This document shows positions 1 to 7,739 of a stretch of DNA of 64,000 nucleotides, in pieces. The DNA lies in contig JADIYI010000008.1 in NCBI GenBank assembly GCA_016705365.1, positions 1,364,001 through 1,428,000 on the forward strand. The letters are read 5' to 3'. This stretch comes from Gammaproteobacteria bacterium (GTDB lineage: Bacteria; Pseudomonadota; Gammaproteobacteria; Pseudomonadales; UBA5518). Position numbers and translations under genes: made by a program. Position 1 is the first letter of the stretch. Each line of letters starts with the position of its first letter. The notes below the pieces were generated by a model that was given only the letters and a program-made list of their open reading frames with translations, was not told the DNA's origin and searched no databases.

Positions 1-173
1 TTGGCGATAACCGCAAGGTGCCCGATGCGATGTTCAAGCTGGGCCGCATCTATCACCAGGACGGTGATGACGCCCGCGCGAAAGAGCTGCTGCAGAAGGT
101 CGCCAACGATTATGCGGGATCGGACAGTTCGGCACCGCGCCTGGCCCGTGAATACCTGCAGCAGAATTTCTGA
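1..173 (+). CDS. cpoB: Cell division coordinator CpoB (YbgF), C-terminal end only
   Basis: The reading frame that starts at base 3 ends at TGA 171-173 and gives 56 residues of TPR-like helix pairs, including the stretch MFKLGRIYHQDGDDARAKEL and the end EYLQQNF. This matches the last tetratricopeptide repeat of the periplasmic Tol-Pal-associated protein CpoB, which links outer-membrane constriction to peptidoglycan synthesis. The 5' part lies outside the window. A tRNA gene directly downstream of pal-ybgF is a common gammaproteobacterial arrangement, which supports the call. The ATG and TTG codons in other frames here are not starts of real genes. Confidence 0.8.
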   Translation, partial: GDNRKVPDAMFKLGRIYHQDGDDARAKELLQKVANDYAGSDSSAPRLAREYLQQNF

Positions 174-231
174 AGCCACCAAAAATGCCTTGTCTTTTAT
201 CGTTCAATCGGTACCATACGCGTCCTTCAAA

Positions 232-307
232 GGGTCGTTAGCTCAGTTGGTAGAGCAGTTGGCTTTTAACCAATTGGTCGCTGGTTCGAATCCAGCACGA
301 CCCACCA
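232..307 (+). tRNA. tRNA-Lys (anticodon TTT)
   Basis: A 76-nt cloverleaf with encoded CCA. The acceptor arm GGGTCGT pairs with ACGACCC, the D-loop reads AGCTCAGTTGGTAGAGC, the anticodon loop is CTTTTAA (anticodon TTT), and the T-arm reads CTGGTTCGAATCCAG. The gene lies 58 bases after the cpoB stop. Its 3' end is part of a long palindrome, and 14 bases of it (289-302) recur twice downstream. Confidence 0.97.
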
Positions 308-358
308 CCCATAAAAAAGCCGGGCAACGCCCGGCTTTTTTATGGGTGGTGGGTCGTG
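296..358. repeat. Perfect 30-bp-arm palindrome spanning the tRNA 3' end and terminator
   Basis: Bases 296-325 are the exact reverse complement of 329-358, with only AAC between them. The left arm begins inside the tRNA-Lys acceptor stem (CACGACCC), so the right arm is an inverted copy of the tRNA tail. A transcript could form a stem that competes with the acceptor stem. Confidence 0.95.
313..341 (+). terminator. Rho-independent terminator after tRNA-Lys
   Basis: The stem GCCGGGC-AAC-GCCCGGC is followed by a run of T and preceded by a run of A, so it could end transcription from either direction. It forms the core of the larger perfect palindrome 296-358. Confidence 0.85.
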
Positions 359-648
359 TTGTCATGGTTCGACCAGCCGGTTCGACAAATCGGCAGGAGT
401 GCCGATTTGGACGCCGGTGCGAAGCGCCGGCGCCCGCAGGGCGAGCGCCACGGAAGGCGCGAGTCAATCCAGCACGACCGAGTACGCCGCCCCGGCTTTT
501 TTATGGGTGGTGGGTCGTGTTGTCATGGTTCGACCAGCCGGTTCGACAAATCGGCAGGAGTGCCGATTTGGACGCCGGTGCGAAGCGCCGGCGCCCGCAG
601 GGCGAGCGCCACGGAAGGCGCGAGTCAATCCAGCACGACCGAGTACGC
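330..648 (+). repeat. Two tandem 158-bp direct repeats downstream of tRNA-Lys
   Basis: Bases 330-487 and 491-648 are near-identical copies with a 161-bp period. Each begins with the terminator half-stem and the inverted tRNA tail. Each also contains a hairpin with arms CAAATCGGC / GCCGATTTG, and each ends with AATCCAGCACGACC, a copy of tRNA bases 289-302 (repeats at 466-479 and 627-640). The layout resembles att-like duplication at a tRNA 3' end, but no integrase is present. From 649 to 912 I see only a weak T-rich terminator-like stretch and no gene. Confidence 0.9.
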
Positions 649-912
649 TTGCCCAATTTCCCCGGGCTTTTTTGTCTCTGCGTTCCATCAAAAGCGTTGC
701 GAACGGAACGCCCAGAATCTAAAATCCAATCACGCGGCGGCTGATTTTTGGTCGCTGGTGCCACCGCAAGTGGCTGGTGGGCGCCGTGTCGCTGGCTGGA
801 GTTGCATCCGGGAAGAAATGTTTCTTCTTCGGTCGACGCGTTCGGCGCTTGTTGGATTGAGTGAGTCCGGATCGGATAGGCTTGGCCAATCCGGAATTGA
901 CAGGATTCCATC

Positions 913-1668
913 TTGAAATACATCGATATCGACACCCTGAAAAGCATCGACACCGCGGCCTTTCGCGCGGTGAGACCCTTTCCGTGGATCAACCCGCAGG
1001 GCTTTTTGACCGACGAAGGTCTTGCAGAGCTCACTTCGAATATGCCCGACATTTCCCTGTTCGAATCCACTTTTGGGTACGTCCGCAAGAACAATCAGGC
1101 CAAACATCGCCGCTATACCCTCGAGTACGACGACGGACTGGACATCTCTCCCGCCTGGGAAGCATTCATCGCAGAGCTGCGCAGCCCGGAATACCGGCAA
1201 TTCGTGAACGAGATGATGGGCACGAAACAGATCAGTCTACGGATGCATTGGCACTACGCCCCCACCGGCTGTGATGTGTCGCCGCACTGCGATTCCCAGG
1301 TAAAGCTCGGCTCACATATCTTCTACATGAACACCCGTGACGAATGGGATTCTGCCTGGGGCGGTCAAACGGTGATCCTCGATGACCAAGGCCGGTTCCC
1401 GAGCGATTCGGCGCCCGCCTTCGACGACTTTGATCAGGAATGGGTCGCCGAAACGATGGACAATCACAGCGTCATTTTTGGCCGTAGAGGCAATTCCTGG
1501 CACGGCGTCAGGACCATCAACGCTCCGGAAGGAGCGATGCGCAAGATTTTTATCCTGGTTTACGAGGATGCCCGACCTCTCAAGCTTTTGAGAAAGCGCA
1601 TGAAACGTTTGCTGACCGGAAAATCGACCGATATCGAGGCGGAACGACTTCGGAAGAACTGGGTCTGA
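913..1668 (+). CDS. 2-oxoglutarate/Fe(II) oxygenase-like protein
   Basis: This 251-aa protein begins at a TTG codon, the first start in the frame. It shows the iron-binding triad of the double-stranded beta-helix oxygenases: H125-x-D127 in SPHCDSQVK and H197 in GNSWHGVR. R210 in MRKIFIL fits the 2-oxoglutarate-binding basic residue. The order HxD...H...R and the length match prolyl-hydroxylase-like (2OG-FeII_Oxy) proteins. The substrate is unknown. Many relatives act on proteins or on small molecules made by neighbouring genes, but the neighbours here give no clue. No signal peptide is seen, so it is probably cytoplasmic. It stands alone, followed by a region of gene debris. Confidence 0.65.
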   Translation: MKYIDIDTLKSIDTAAFRAVRPFPWINPQGFLTDEGLAELTSNMPDISLFESTFGYVRKNNQAKHRRYTLEYDDGLDISPAWEAFIAELRSPEYRQFVNEMMGTKQISLRMHWHYAPTGCDVSPHCDSQVKLGSHIFYMNTRDEWDSAWGGQTVILDDQGRFPSDSAPAFDDFDQEWVAETMDNHSVIFGRRGNSWHGVRTINAPEGAMRKIFILVYEDARPLKLLRKRMKRLLTGKSTDIEAERLRKNWV

Positions 1669-1741
1669 GTGGGCTTCCAGCCCGAGAATCGGGGGTTGGC
1701 TGCGAGAAATTGGCGTGGTGGAAGGGAAAAGAGGGGGAAAA

Positions 1742-2070
1742 GGGGACGGATTTATTTATTCTGAGTGACCGAGGTGACCCGCCCAGCAGGCGGCCGAGAA
1801 AGCTGACATTGCTGCGCAGGGAGGAGTAGTCGGGCGGGTCGGAAATGCTGTCCATTTGCCTCGCCTGGTGCCTGCGCGAATTATGCCGGTGCTTCGCTCG
1901 TCGGGCGCAGTGATGCGGCCTTCATCGTTATAGGTCGGCGCCCGGACCGGCGGGTCAGGGGCAATGGCGGGCAGGGTGCGCGAACCCCAGGTTCTGGAGC
2001 CCGCGCGCATCCTGCTGCAGTATCTCGGCCGCGATTTCTATTCCATCAATGCGAGGATAAATCTGTCCCC
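1742..2070. repeat. Segment bounded by inverted GGGGACRGATTTAT motifs
   Basis: GGGGACGGATTTAT at 1742-1755 and its near-complement ATAAATCTGTCCCC at 2057-2070 face each other across about 330 bp. This motif commonly flanks REP/RAYT-type transposon remnants in gammaproteobacteria (family knowledge). Gene fragments on both sides end at these motifs. No transposase is left. Confidence 0.55.
1781..1855 (-). pseudogene. ppc: Remnant of phosphoenolpyruvate carboxylase (first 25 codons)
   Basis: On the - strand an ATG at 1855, preceded by GAGG, opens MDSISDPPDYSSLRSNVSFL and continues GRLLG. This matches the conserved N-terminus of PEP carboxylase (YSALRSNVSMLGKVLG in E. coli). Homology then stops, and the frame runs into the GGGGACRGATTTAT repeat at 1755-1742. 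The rest of the roughly 880-residue enzyme is absent, so this is a deletion scar with the start region preserved. Confidence 0.75.
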
Positions 2071-2475
2071 ATATTCGCATACGCCGCCTTTATCGCACTC
2101 AATCCGCTGTATTGCGCCGAGGGCACCAGCGACGACCTGATCCAGCCCGGACGCGACAGTTACTGGATATTCGAAGCGGGCAGCAAGACCAGCGATGCCG
2201 GTTTCGGGGAACTCCAGCAGCGCATCATGTCCAATCCCCTTCGCTACGAGGACGGCCGGCTTGGTTACTCGAGCAGCGGGTGCGAGCTGGAACTGCAGTA
2301 CCAGGGAGAGTTCCGTATTGATAATGTTCCTCGGGACCTCGAGTACCCGCGCTTTGACTCGCCGTACGTGCAGGCGCCGAGGAAACCAGAGACAATCACC
2401 ATTACCCACGACGAAAAGTCGTTGCACCTGGATTTCTACGGGCTGAAACGGGAGATGGGGGTGCCGGCAGCTTAA
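2071..2475 (+). pseudogene. C-terminal part of an unrecognised protein
   Basis: An open frame with good codon usage runs from the transposon-like motif to TAA 2473-2475. It encodes about 130 residues, among them RDSYWIFEAGSKTSDAGFGE and DEKSLHLDFYGLKREMGV. No ribosome site or start lies near the left edge. The first ATG (2227) falls in the middle of the conserved-looking sequence, so the 5' part was probably lost at the repeat junction. The family is not recognised. The upstream fragment in another frame (about 1950-2056, LEPARILLQYLGRDFYSIN) is also coding-like and ends at the same motif. Confidence 0.4.
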
Positions 2476-2503
2476 CTGCAGGCCATGGGCTGGAGCTGCA
2501 CAA

Positions 2504-2713
2504 ACCAGGCTCAACGGCCAGCAGGTAATCCGCGCTCAGAGCATTGGCGGCGTACGGATCATTGGCCGTGGTCTTCAGCTCCCACGTGCCGGTGCTCGTG
2601 GCCTGCGAGTAGCCATCATCGTTGTTCTTGATCGCCGGGGCCGACGGCTTCTCCTCGCGACTGGCGATAAACGCGAGTGGCAGCGTATCCAGGTACACAT
2701 AAGCAGTAGGTGC
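2504..2713 (-). pseudogene. Fragment of a larger protein, possibly RHS-like
   Basis: The - strand reads AYVYLDTLPLAFIASREEKP and then a low-complexity stretch up to LLAVEPG. The opening YVYLDTLPLAFI resembles the YIYLdgqPLAlI motif of RHS-repeat proteins (weak similarity). There is no start and no conserved continuation, so it is a relic in the same debris zone. The remaining bases 1669-1741 and 2714-2832 hold nothing I can recognise. Confidence 0.3.
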
Positions 2714-2832
2714 GCGCGTCCGGATATGTCATTGTTCGACCGCTGACCCGGCCGATCTTCCATCGATGCAAACCAAGTTCGCCGGTGCCTGCTTATCCCG
2801 CTAAAATGCAGTCCGTCATTCCTGGATCCACC

Positions 2833-3576
2833 ATGCATTCAATCGAACTCGATGATGGACGGCGGGTGCCCTACAGCATCCGCGTGTCGCGCCGCAGTCG
2901 TCGGGTGCGGCTGACGATCGATCCGCGCAATGGCGTGGTGATGGTGACACCGCCGGGCGTGGACCGGCAGTGGCTGACGGAGCTGGCCGCGAGCTGGCGT
3001 GGCTGGGTTGCGACCCAGATCGATCAGATGGGCATCGGCGAGCTGCAACCCACGACGGGCGACCGCGTCGCATTGCCTGATTGCATTGAACTCGCTGCGC
3101 TGGGTGAGCGCTGGGAGATCTGCTATCGCTACACGCCTTCGGCCGCGGCGAGGGTGCGCCAGAGCGGAGCGGGTCGTTTGCTGCTGAGCGGTGATTGCGC
3201 GAACCACGGCGCCTGCCGTCGCGCATTGGTACGCTGGCTCGGTCGTCGTGCACGCGAGGTGCTGCCTGCATGGCTGGAGGAGGTCTCGGCCGCGACCGGG
3301 CTGCCTTTTTCCAGTGTCGTGATCCGTGCCCAGCGCAGCCGTTGGGGAAGTTGTTCGGCGAAGGGTGATATCAGTCTGAATTACCAGTTGCTGTTCCTGC
3401 CCCGGGAGCTCGCGCGCCATGTGCTGCTGCACGAACTCTGTCATACCGTCGAGCTGAATCATTCGGCGCGGTTCTGGCGCACAGTGCACCGCTTCGAGCC
3501 CGAACTCGAGCGGATGCGCAAGGATATGCGGCGTTCGTGGTCGCATGTTCCCGCCTGGGTGAACGAAGCCGCCTGA
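2833..3576 (+). CDS. YgjP/SprT-like zinc metallopeptidase (DUF45 family)
   Basis: The protein has 247 aa if it starts at ATG 2833 (MHSIELDDG). An in-frame ATG at 2806 is an alternative, and neither has a strong ribosome site. The zinc site HELCH appears in LLHELCHTVELNHSARFW, with a third metal ligand in the downstream NHS/FW segment. It is preceded by the family signature RSRWGSCSAKGDISLNYQLL. These mark the YgjP-type metal-dependent hydrolases (M48-like, PF01863). It is cytoplasmic, and its physiological substrate is not established. It lies 72 bp upstream of nadA, which probably has its own promoter. A truncated relative occurs in the restriction island at 41263-41562. Confidence 0.8.
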   Translation: MHSIELDDGRRVPYSIRVSRRSRRVRLTIDPRNGVVMVTPPGVDRQWLTELAASWRGWVATQIDQMGIGELQPTTGDRVALPDCIELAALGERWEICYRYTPSAAARVRQSGAGRLLLSGDCANHGACRRALVRWLGRRAREVLPAWLEEVSAATGLPFSSVVIRAQRSRWGSCSAKGDISLNYQLLFLPRELARHVLLHELCHTVELNHSARFWRTVHRFEPELERMRKDMRRSWSHVPAWVNEAA

Positions 3577-3648
3577 GACCGGGCGCCGGTCGGCGTGCAA
3601 ATTCGCTGTGCTATGATTCGCGCCCCAAACCGGGACGGGGAATACACG

Positions 3649-4731
3649 ATGGCTGGTGATCCGATGGATCTCGGGCAAATGGCAACCGAGGCGGAACTCG
3701 TCAAGGCGTTTCTGCATGCGCGGCACCCGGTCGAGTTGTCGCAAGCCGAAATCGCAGGTTACAAGACCCGGATCAGCGCGCTGCTGCGCGAAAAGAATGC
3801 CGTGCTGGTGGCGCACTATTACACCTCTCCGCTGGTGCAGGCGCTTGCCGAGGAGACCGGCGGAATCGTGTCGGACTCGCTGCAGATGGCGCGTTTCGGT
3901 CACGATCATCCGGCGAGCACCCTGGTGGTTGCCGGGGTGCGCTTCATGGGCGAAACCGCCAAGATCCTGACTCCCGCCAAACGCGTCCTGATGCCGACGC
4001 TCGAAGCCACCTGTTCGCTCGATGTGGGCTGCCCGCCCGATCTTTTTTCCCGCTTCTGCGACGAGCACCCGGAGCGCACGGTGGTCGTCTATGCCAACAC
4101 CTCGGCCGCGGTGAAGGCGCGCTCCGACTGGGTTGTGACGTCGAGCATTGCACTCGATGTGGTGGAGTACCTCGGCAGTCGCGGCGAGAAGATCCTGTGG
4201 GCGCCGGACAAGTATCTCGGCTCCTGGGTGCAACGTGAAACCGGTGCCGATATGGTGCTGTGGGACGGCAGCTGCATCGTTCACGAAGAGTTCAAGGCCA
4301 AGGGTGTGGAAGACCTGTTGAGGGTCTACCCGGACGCTGGCGTGCTGGTGCACCCGGAATCGCCGCAGCCGGTGATTGCCCTTGCCGATGTGGTGGGCAG
4401 CACCACGCAGATCATCGAAGCGGCGCGCAAGCTGCCGCATCCGCGCTTCGTGGTGGCAACTGATCAGGGAATCTTCTATCAGCTGCAGAAGCAGGTGCCG
4501 GACAAGGAATTCATCATTGCGCCAACCGCGGGCGAGGGCGCGACCTGTCGCAGCTGCTCGCACTGCCCGTGGATGGCGATGAACGATCTGCAGGCGTTGC
4601 TGAGCACCCTGGAGCAGGAAGACAACGAAATCGAGGTGGACGAGCAACTCGCCGCCAAGGCCATGCTGCCGTTGCAGCGCATGCTGAATTTCTCGCGCGA
4701 ACGCCATGTTGCGGTGCGCGGCAACGCCTGA
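3649..4731 (+). CDS. nadA: Quinolinate synthase A
   Basis: NadA condenses iminoaspartate with dihydroxyacetone phosphate to quinolinate in de novo NAD synthesis, using a [4Fe-4S] cluster. The 360-aa product has the family blocks VLVAHYYTSPLVQALA, VGVRFMGETAKIL-like GVRFMGETAKILTPAKRVLM, EATCSLDVGCP and GATCRSCSHCPWMAMN. These include the conserved cluster cysteines. The start at ATG 3649 follows GGGACGGGG, which is a better choice than the upstream ATG at 3613. A -10-like TATGAT lies at 3612-3617. The neighbouring convergent bepA-like gene begins its stop codon 13 bp away. The order nadA/bepA/tusA matches Pseudomonas-type genomes. Confidence 0.95.
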   Translation: MAGDPMDLGQMATEAELVKAFLHARHPVELSQAEIAGYKTRISALLREKNAVLVAHYYTSPLVQALAEETGGIVSDSLQMARFGHDHPASTLVVAGVRFMGETAKILTPAKRVLMPTLEATCSLDVGCPPDLFSRFCDEHPERTVVVYANTSAAVKARSDWVVTSSIALDVVEYLGSRGEKILWAPDKYLGSWVQRETGADMVLWDGSCIVHEEFKAKGVEDLLRVYPDAGVLVHPESPQPVIALADVVGSTTQIIEAARKLPHPRFVVATDQGIFYQLQKQVPDKEFIIAPTAGEGATCRSCSHCPWMAMNDLQALLSTLEQEDNEIEVDEQLAAKAMLPLQRMLNFSRERHVAVRGNA

Positions 4732-4743
4732 AATCCGTCTCGT

Positions 4744-6237
4744 CTACAAATCGATTTCCTGGCGCATTTCCTGGATATCCGCAATCCGCGCCTGCACGCT
4801 CGCGCTGGTGTGGAAGTTGCCATCGGCGAGGTCGAGGGCATAGCCGAGCTGGCGCTCGGCGCGATCGAGGGCCCCGTTGAGGATGAAATATTCGGCCCGC
4901 GCGCGATGAACATCGACGATGTTGCCTGCCAGCCCGTGGGTTTCGGCCAGTGCGTACCACACCTGCGGATCGTCGGGGTGGAGCTTTGACTGGCTGACCA
5001 GCACCCGTTCGGCGGTTTTTGCATCGCCGGTTTTCAGCAGCGCGTCGGCATAGCTCATCGAGAGCGGCCGGTTGTCGGGATTCAGAGCCAGCAGCTTGCG
5101 CCGGCGGGAAACGGCATCCGCGGCCCTGCCCGAAGCGACGTCGATATCGGATGCGGCGAGCGTGAAGGCAATGTTGCCGGGGTAGTTCTTCAGCAGCGGC
5201 GATAGCTCGTTGCGCGCGGCCTCGAGTTCGTTGGCGCGGGTGAGCGCAAGCACCAGTCCGTAGACATTGCCGATCGCGAGACCGCCGTCCTTTTCGATCT
5301 CCGCGCGAAAGCGCTTGATGGAGTAGCCCGGCGTCTCGTCGAAGCCGACCTGTACCCGCGCCTGCATCAAGCCGAAATCTTCGCTGTCCTGGCGCCCCTG
5401 GTCGGAGTAGTTGCGGGCGCGGTTCTGGGCATCGGCGACGCGGCTCTCGGTGACCGGGTGCGAAAGCAGGAATTCCGGCGGCCGGCGCGTGTTGTAGCGC
5501 ATTGACTCGAGCATGCGCGAGAACATCCGGGGCATGCCGTTGGCGTCGTAGCCGGCATTCACCAGGGTCAGCATGCCGATACGGTCGGCTTCGCGTTCGT
5601 GTGAACGGCTGAAGCGCAATTGCTGCTGCTGGATGGCGGCCTGGCTGGTGGTGATCGCCGCCATTCCCGCATCGCCGCCCGCCGTGGCCGCGATCACCAG
5701 GCTGGTGAGCAGCGCGAGCATGTTGGGCACCGCATTGCGCTTGGCTTCCTCCACGCTGCGCGCGAAATGGCGCTGGCTGAGGTGCGCCAGTTCGTGCCCG
5801 ATCACCGAAGCCAGCTCATCCTCGTGCTTGGCATAAAGCAGCAAGCCGTCATGGATGCCGACCACCCCGCCGGGTACGGCAAAGGCATTGATCGTCGGGT
5901 TGTCCACCACCACCACCGTCAGATGCGCATCCGAGAGCTGGCTGTGCGCCGCGAGATCGAACACCACATGCTCCAGGTAATCCTCGAGCAGGGGATCGGA
6001 AACGGTGCGCACCTGGCTGCGGAACATGCGCAGCCAGGCCTGGCCGATGCGGCGTTCCTGCTGCGGAGATACATAGGCCGAGGATGTGTCACCAAGTTCC
6101 GGCAGTGCAATATCGACCGCCGTCGCCGGTGCCGCGACATGGCAGCACAGCACGGCAAAGCCGCAGACGAGCGCCGCGCGCACAAAGCCTCTGGAACGTG
6201 GAGCGGGTTTCAGCAACGGGGAGCAGGTCCTGTGCAT
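4744..6237 (-). CDS. bepA: BepA-like periplasmic M48 metalloprotease with TPR tail
   Basis: This 497-aa protein starts at the ATG whose complement is 6235-6237. It opens with a basic segment and a hydrophobic stretch (VRAALVCGFAVLCCHVAAPATA) typical of a signal peptide. The protease part holds HEXXH in VIGHELAHLSQRH and the third ligand region EREADRIGM. The C-terminal half is made of TPR-like helices. BepA-family proteins assist or degrade outer-membrane beta-barrel proteins such as LptD in the periplasm. It is divergent from tusA, with a shared 128-bp control region, and convergent with nadA. The longer in-frame start at 6354 would put more than 35 residues ahead of the signal peptide and is rejected. 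Confidence 0.88.
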   Translation of the reverse strand: MHRTCSPLLKPAPRSRGFVRAALVCGFAVLCCHVAAPATAVDIALPELGDTSSAYVSPQQERRIGQAWLRMFRSQVRTVSDPLLEDYLEHVVFDLAAHSQLSDAHLTVVVVDNPTINAFAVPGGVVGIHDGLLLYAKHEDELASVIGHELAHLSQRHFARSVEEAKRNAVPNMLALLTSLVIAATAGGDAGMAAITTSQAAIQQQQLRFSRSHEREADRIGMLTLVNAGYDANGMPRMFSRMLESMRYNTRRPPEFLLSHPVTESRVADAQNRARNYSDQGRQDSEDFGLMQARVQVGFDETPGYSIKRFRAEIEKDGGLAIGNVYGLVLALTRANELEAARNELSPLLKNYPGNIAFTLAASDIDVASGRAADAVSRRRKLLALNPDNRPLSMSYADALLKTGDAKTAERVLVSQSKLHPDDPQVWYALAETHGLAGNIVDVHRARAEYFILNGALDRAERQLGYALDLADGNFHTSASVQARIADIQEMRQEIDL

Positions 6238-6304
6238 GTGCCTGGAAATGTCGGGAGCTTTGAGTGCCTGCAGCGCAAATAATTCCCTCCTTGCGCGCAA
6301 TGCG

Positions 6305-6333
6305 TTGGGCTGCCCGGAAGCCGCGCGTATACT
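6305..6333 (+). promoter_or_regulatory. Candidate sigma-70 promoter for tusA-perM
   Basis: TTGGGC (6305-6310), a 17-base spacer and TATACT (6328-6333) lie 33 bases before the proposed tusA start. Confidence 0.55.
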
Positions 6334-6365
6334 AGCATGCCGATCCGTGACCACCAGTGCCGCCG

Positions 6366-6626
6366 ATGCAACTGCCGATTGACGAAGTGGATGCCCGTGG
6401 CATGTCCTGCCCGTTGCCCCTGCTGAAGGCCAAGAAAGCCCTCAATGCGCTGGGGCCCGGGGCGTTGCTGCGGGTGCTCGCGACCGATACCGGTTCGGTG
6501 CGTGACTTCCGCGTGTTCTGCGAGCAGAGCGGCAATGTACTGCTCGAATCCACGGAACTTGACGGCGTTTACAGCTATCTGCTGCAGAAGCGCGCGAATT
6601 CGACCGGCGCTGCCCCCCGATGCTGA
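6366..6626 (+). CDS. tusA: TusA-family sulfurtransferase / sulfur carrier
   Basis: The 86-aa product carries the family signature DARGMSCPLPLLKAKKAL, whose cysteine in CPxP carries persulfide sulfur. TusA-type proteins relay sulfur for tRNA thiolation, molybdenum cofactor or other pathways. This gene sits in the same place as the TusA-like gene beside nadA and bepA in pseudomonads, so it may be that paralogue and not the canonical tRNA-thiolation TusA. ATG 6366 is preferred. An in-frame GTG at 6357 would add three residues. It overlaps perM by 7 bases, suggesting translational coupling. Confidence 0.85.
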   Translation: MQLPIDEVDARGMSCPLPLLKAKKALNALGPGALLRVLATDTGSVRDFRVFCEQSGNVLLESTELDGVYSYLLQKRANSTGAAPRC

Positions 6627-7711
6627 AAATCGTCCAGAAGTGGGTCGATCGCTATTTCGCCGAAGAGGAAGCGGTGATCCTTCTGCTGTTGCTGCTCGGA
6701 TCGCTGCTGGTCATTGCCACCATCGGCGATGTGGTGGCGCCGGTGATAGCCAGCATGGTGCTTGCGTTCATGATGCAGGGCGTGGTCGGCCAGCTTGCGC
6801 GCCGCGGCCTGCCCGAGCCGCTGGCGCTGGGGCTCGCTTTCGCACTTTTCATCGGTGCGTTCCTGCTGTTTCTGTTGATCCTGCTGCCGCTGGCGTGGAG
6901 GCAGCTGGGCAACCTGCTCGCGGATCTGCCGCGCATGGTGGACGCGGTTCGCGACGCATTGATGCTGTTGCCGCATCGCTATCCCACGCTGATCAGCGAG
7001 AGCCAGGCAAGGGAGCTCATCGACAGCGGCAGTCGCGATATTGCCCGCCTTGGACAGAGCGCGTTTTCCTTCTCCATTGCCCACCTGCCGGGTTTCATCG
7101 GCATGGCGATCTACCTGGTAATCGTGCCGTTGCTGGTGTTTTTCTTTCTCAAGGACCGGCATGTGATTCTCGCCTGGTTTGCCGCGCTGCTGCCGGCGCG
7201 GCGGCCGCAGATGTCCCGCATCTGGCACGAAATGGATCTGCAACTGGCAAATTACGTGCGTGGCAAGGGCATGGAGATCCTGATCGTCGGCAGCGTCTCG
7301 ATCATCACCTTCATGCTGTTCGGGTTGGACTACTCGCTGCTGCTCGGATTTCTGGTCGGGTTGTCGGTGGTGATTCCCTATGTCGGCGCGGTGCTGGTGA
7401 CACTGCCGGTGGCGCTGGTGGCGCTGTTTCAATGGGGGTTGAGCCCGCTGTTCGGTTACCTGATGCTGGCCTACCTGGTGATCCAGGTGCTCGATGGCAA
7501 TGTACTGGTGCCGTGGCTGTTTTCCGAGGCCAACAGCCTGCACCCGATCGCGATCATCCTTGCGGTGCTCCTGTTCGGTTCCATCTGGGGAGTCTGGGGG
7601 ACGTTCTTCGCCATTCCGCTCGCCACCCTGATCAAGGCCACGATGAATGCATGGCCGAGTTCACAATCCGGAGAATCGGCATTGAACCTGCCGCAGGGTC
7701 CTGCGGTCTGA
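6620..7711 (+). CDS. AI-2E/PerM family transporter
   Basis: A 363-aa polytopic membrane protein with about eight hydrophobic segments. Two long ones come near the N-terminus (EEEAVILLLLLLGSLLVIAT; PLALGLAFALFIGAFLLFLL), followed by a soluble loop and the conserved family region LSVVIPYVGAVLVTLP plus LDGNVLVPWLFSEANSLHPI. This is the AI-2E transporter / PerM permease family (PF01594), whose members export diverse small molecules or ions. The substrate cannot be read from sequence. It starts at ATG 6620 inside the end of tusA, and the M16 protease gene follows 28 bases later, so the three probably share a transcript. Confidence 0.85.
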   Translation: MLKIVQKWVDRYFAEEEAVILLLLLLGSLLVIATIGDVVAPVIASMVLAFMMQGVVGQLARRGLPEPLALGLAFALFIGAFLLFLLILLPLAWRQLGNLLADLPRMVDAVRDALMLLPHRYPTLISESQARELIDSGSRDIARLGQSAFSFSIAHLPGFIGMAIYLVIVPLLVFFFLKDRHVILAWFAALLPARRPQMSRIWHEMDLQLANYVRGKGMEILIVGSVSIITFMLFGLDYSLLLGFLVGLSVVIPYVGAVLVTLPVALVALFQWGLSPLFGYLMLAYLVIQVLDGNVLVPWLFSEANSLHPIAIILAVLLFGSIWGVWGTFFAIPLATLIKATMNAWPSSQSGESALNLPQGPAV

Positions 7712-7739
7712 ACATTTTCTCGTTACGTTGGAGACGCTG

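Noticed and set aside
2839..4707. Long open frame on the - strand (622 codons) opposite nadA and the YgjP-like gene
   Set aside because: Antisense to two strongly conserved genes; composition (His/Arg/Gln-rich) is that of a GC-rich shadow frame, with no family match.
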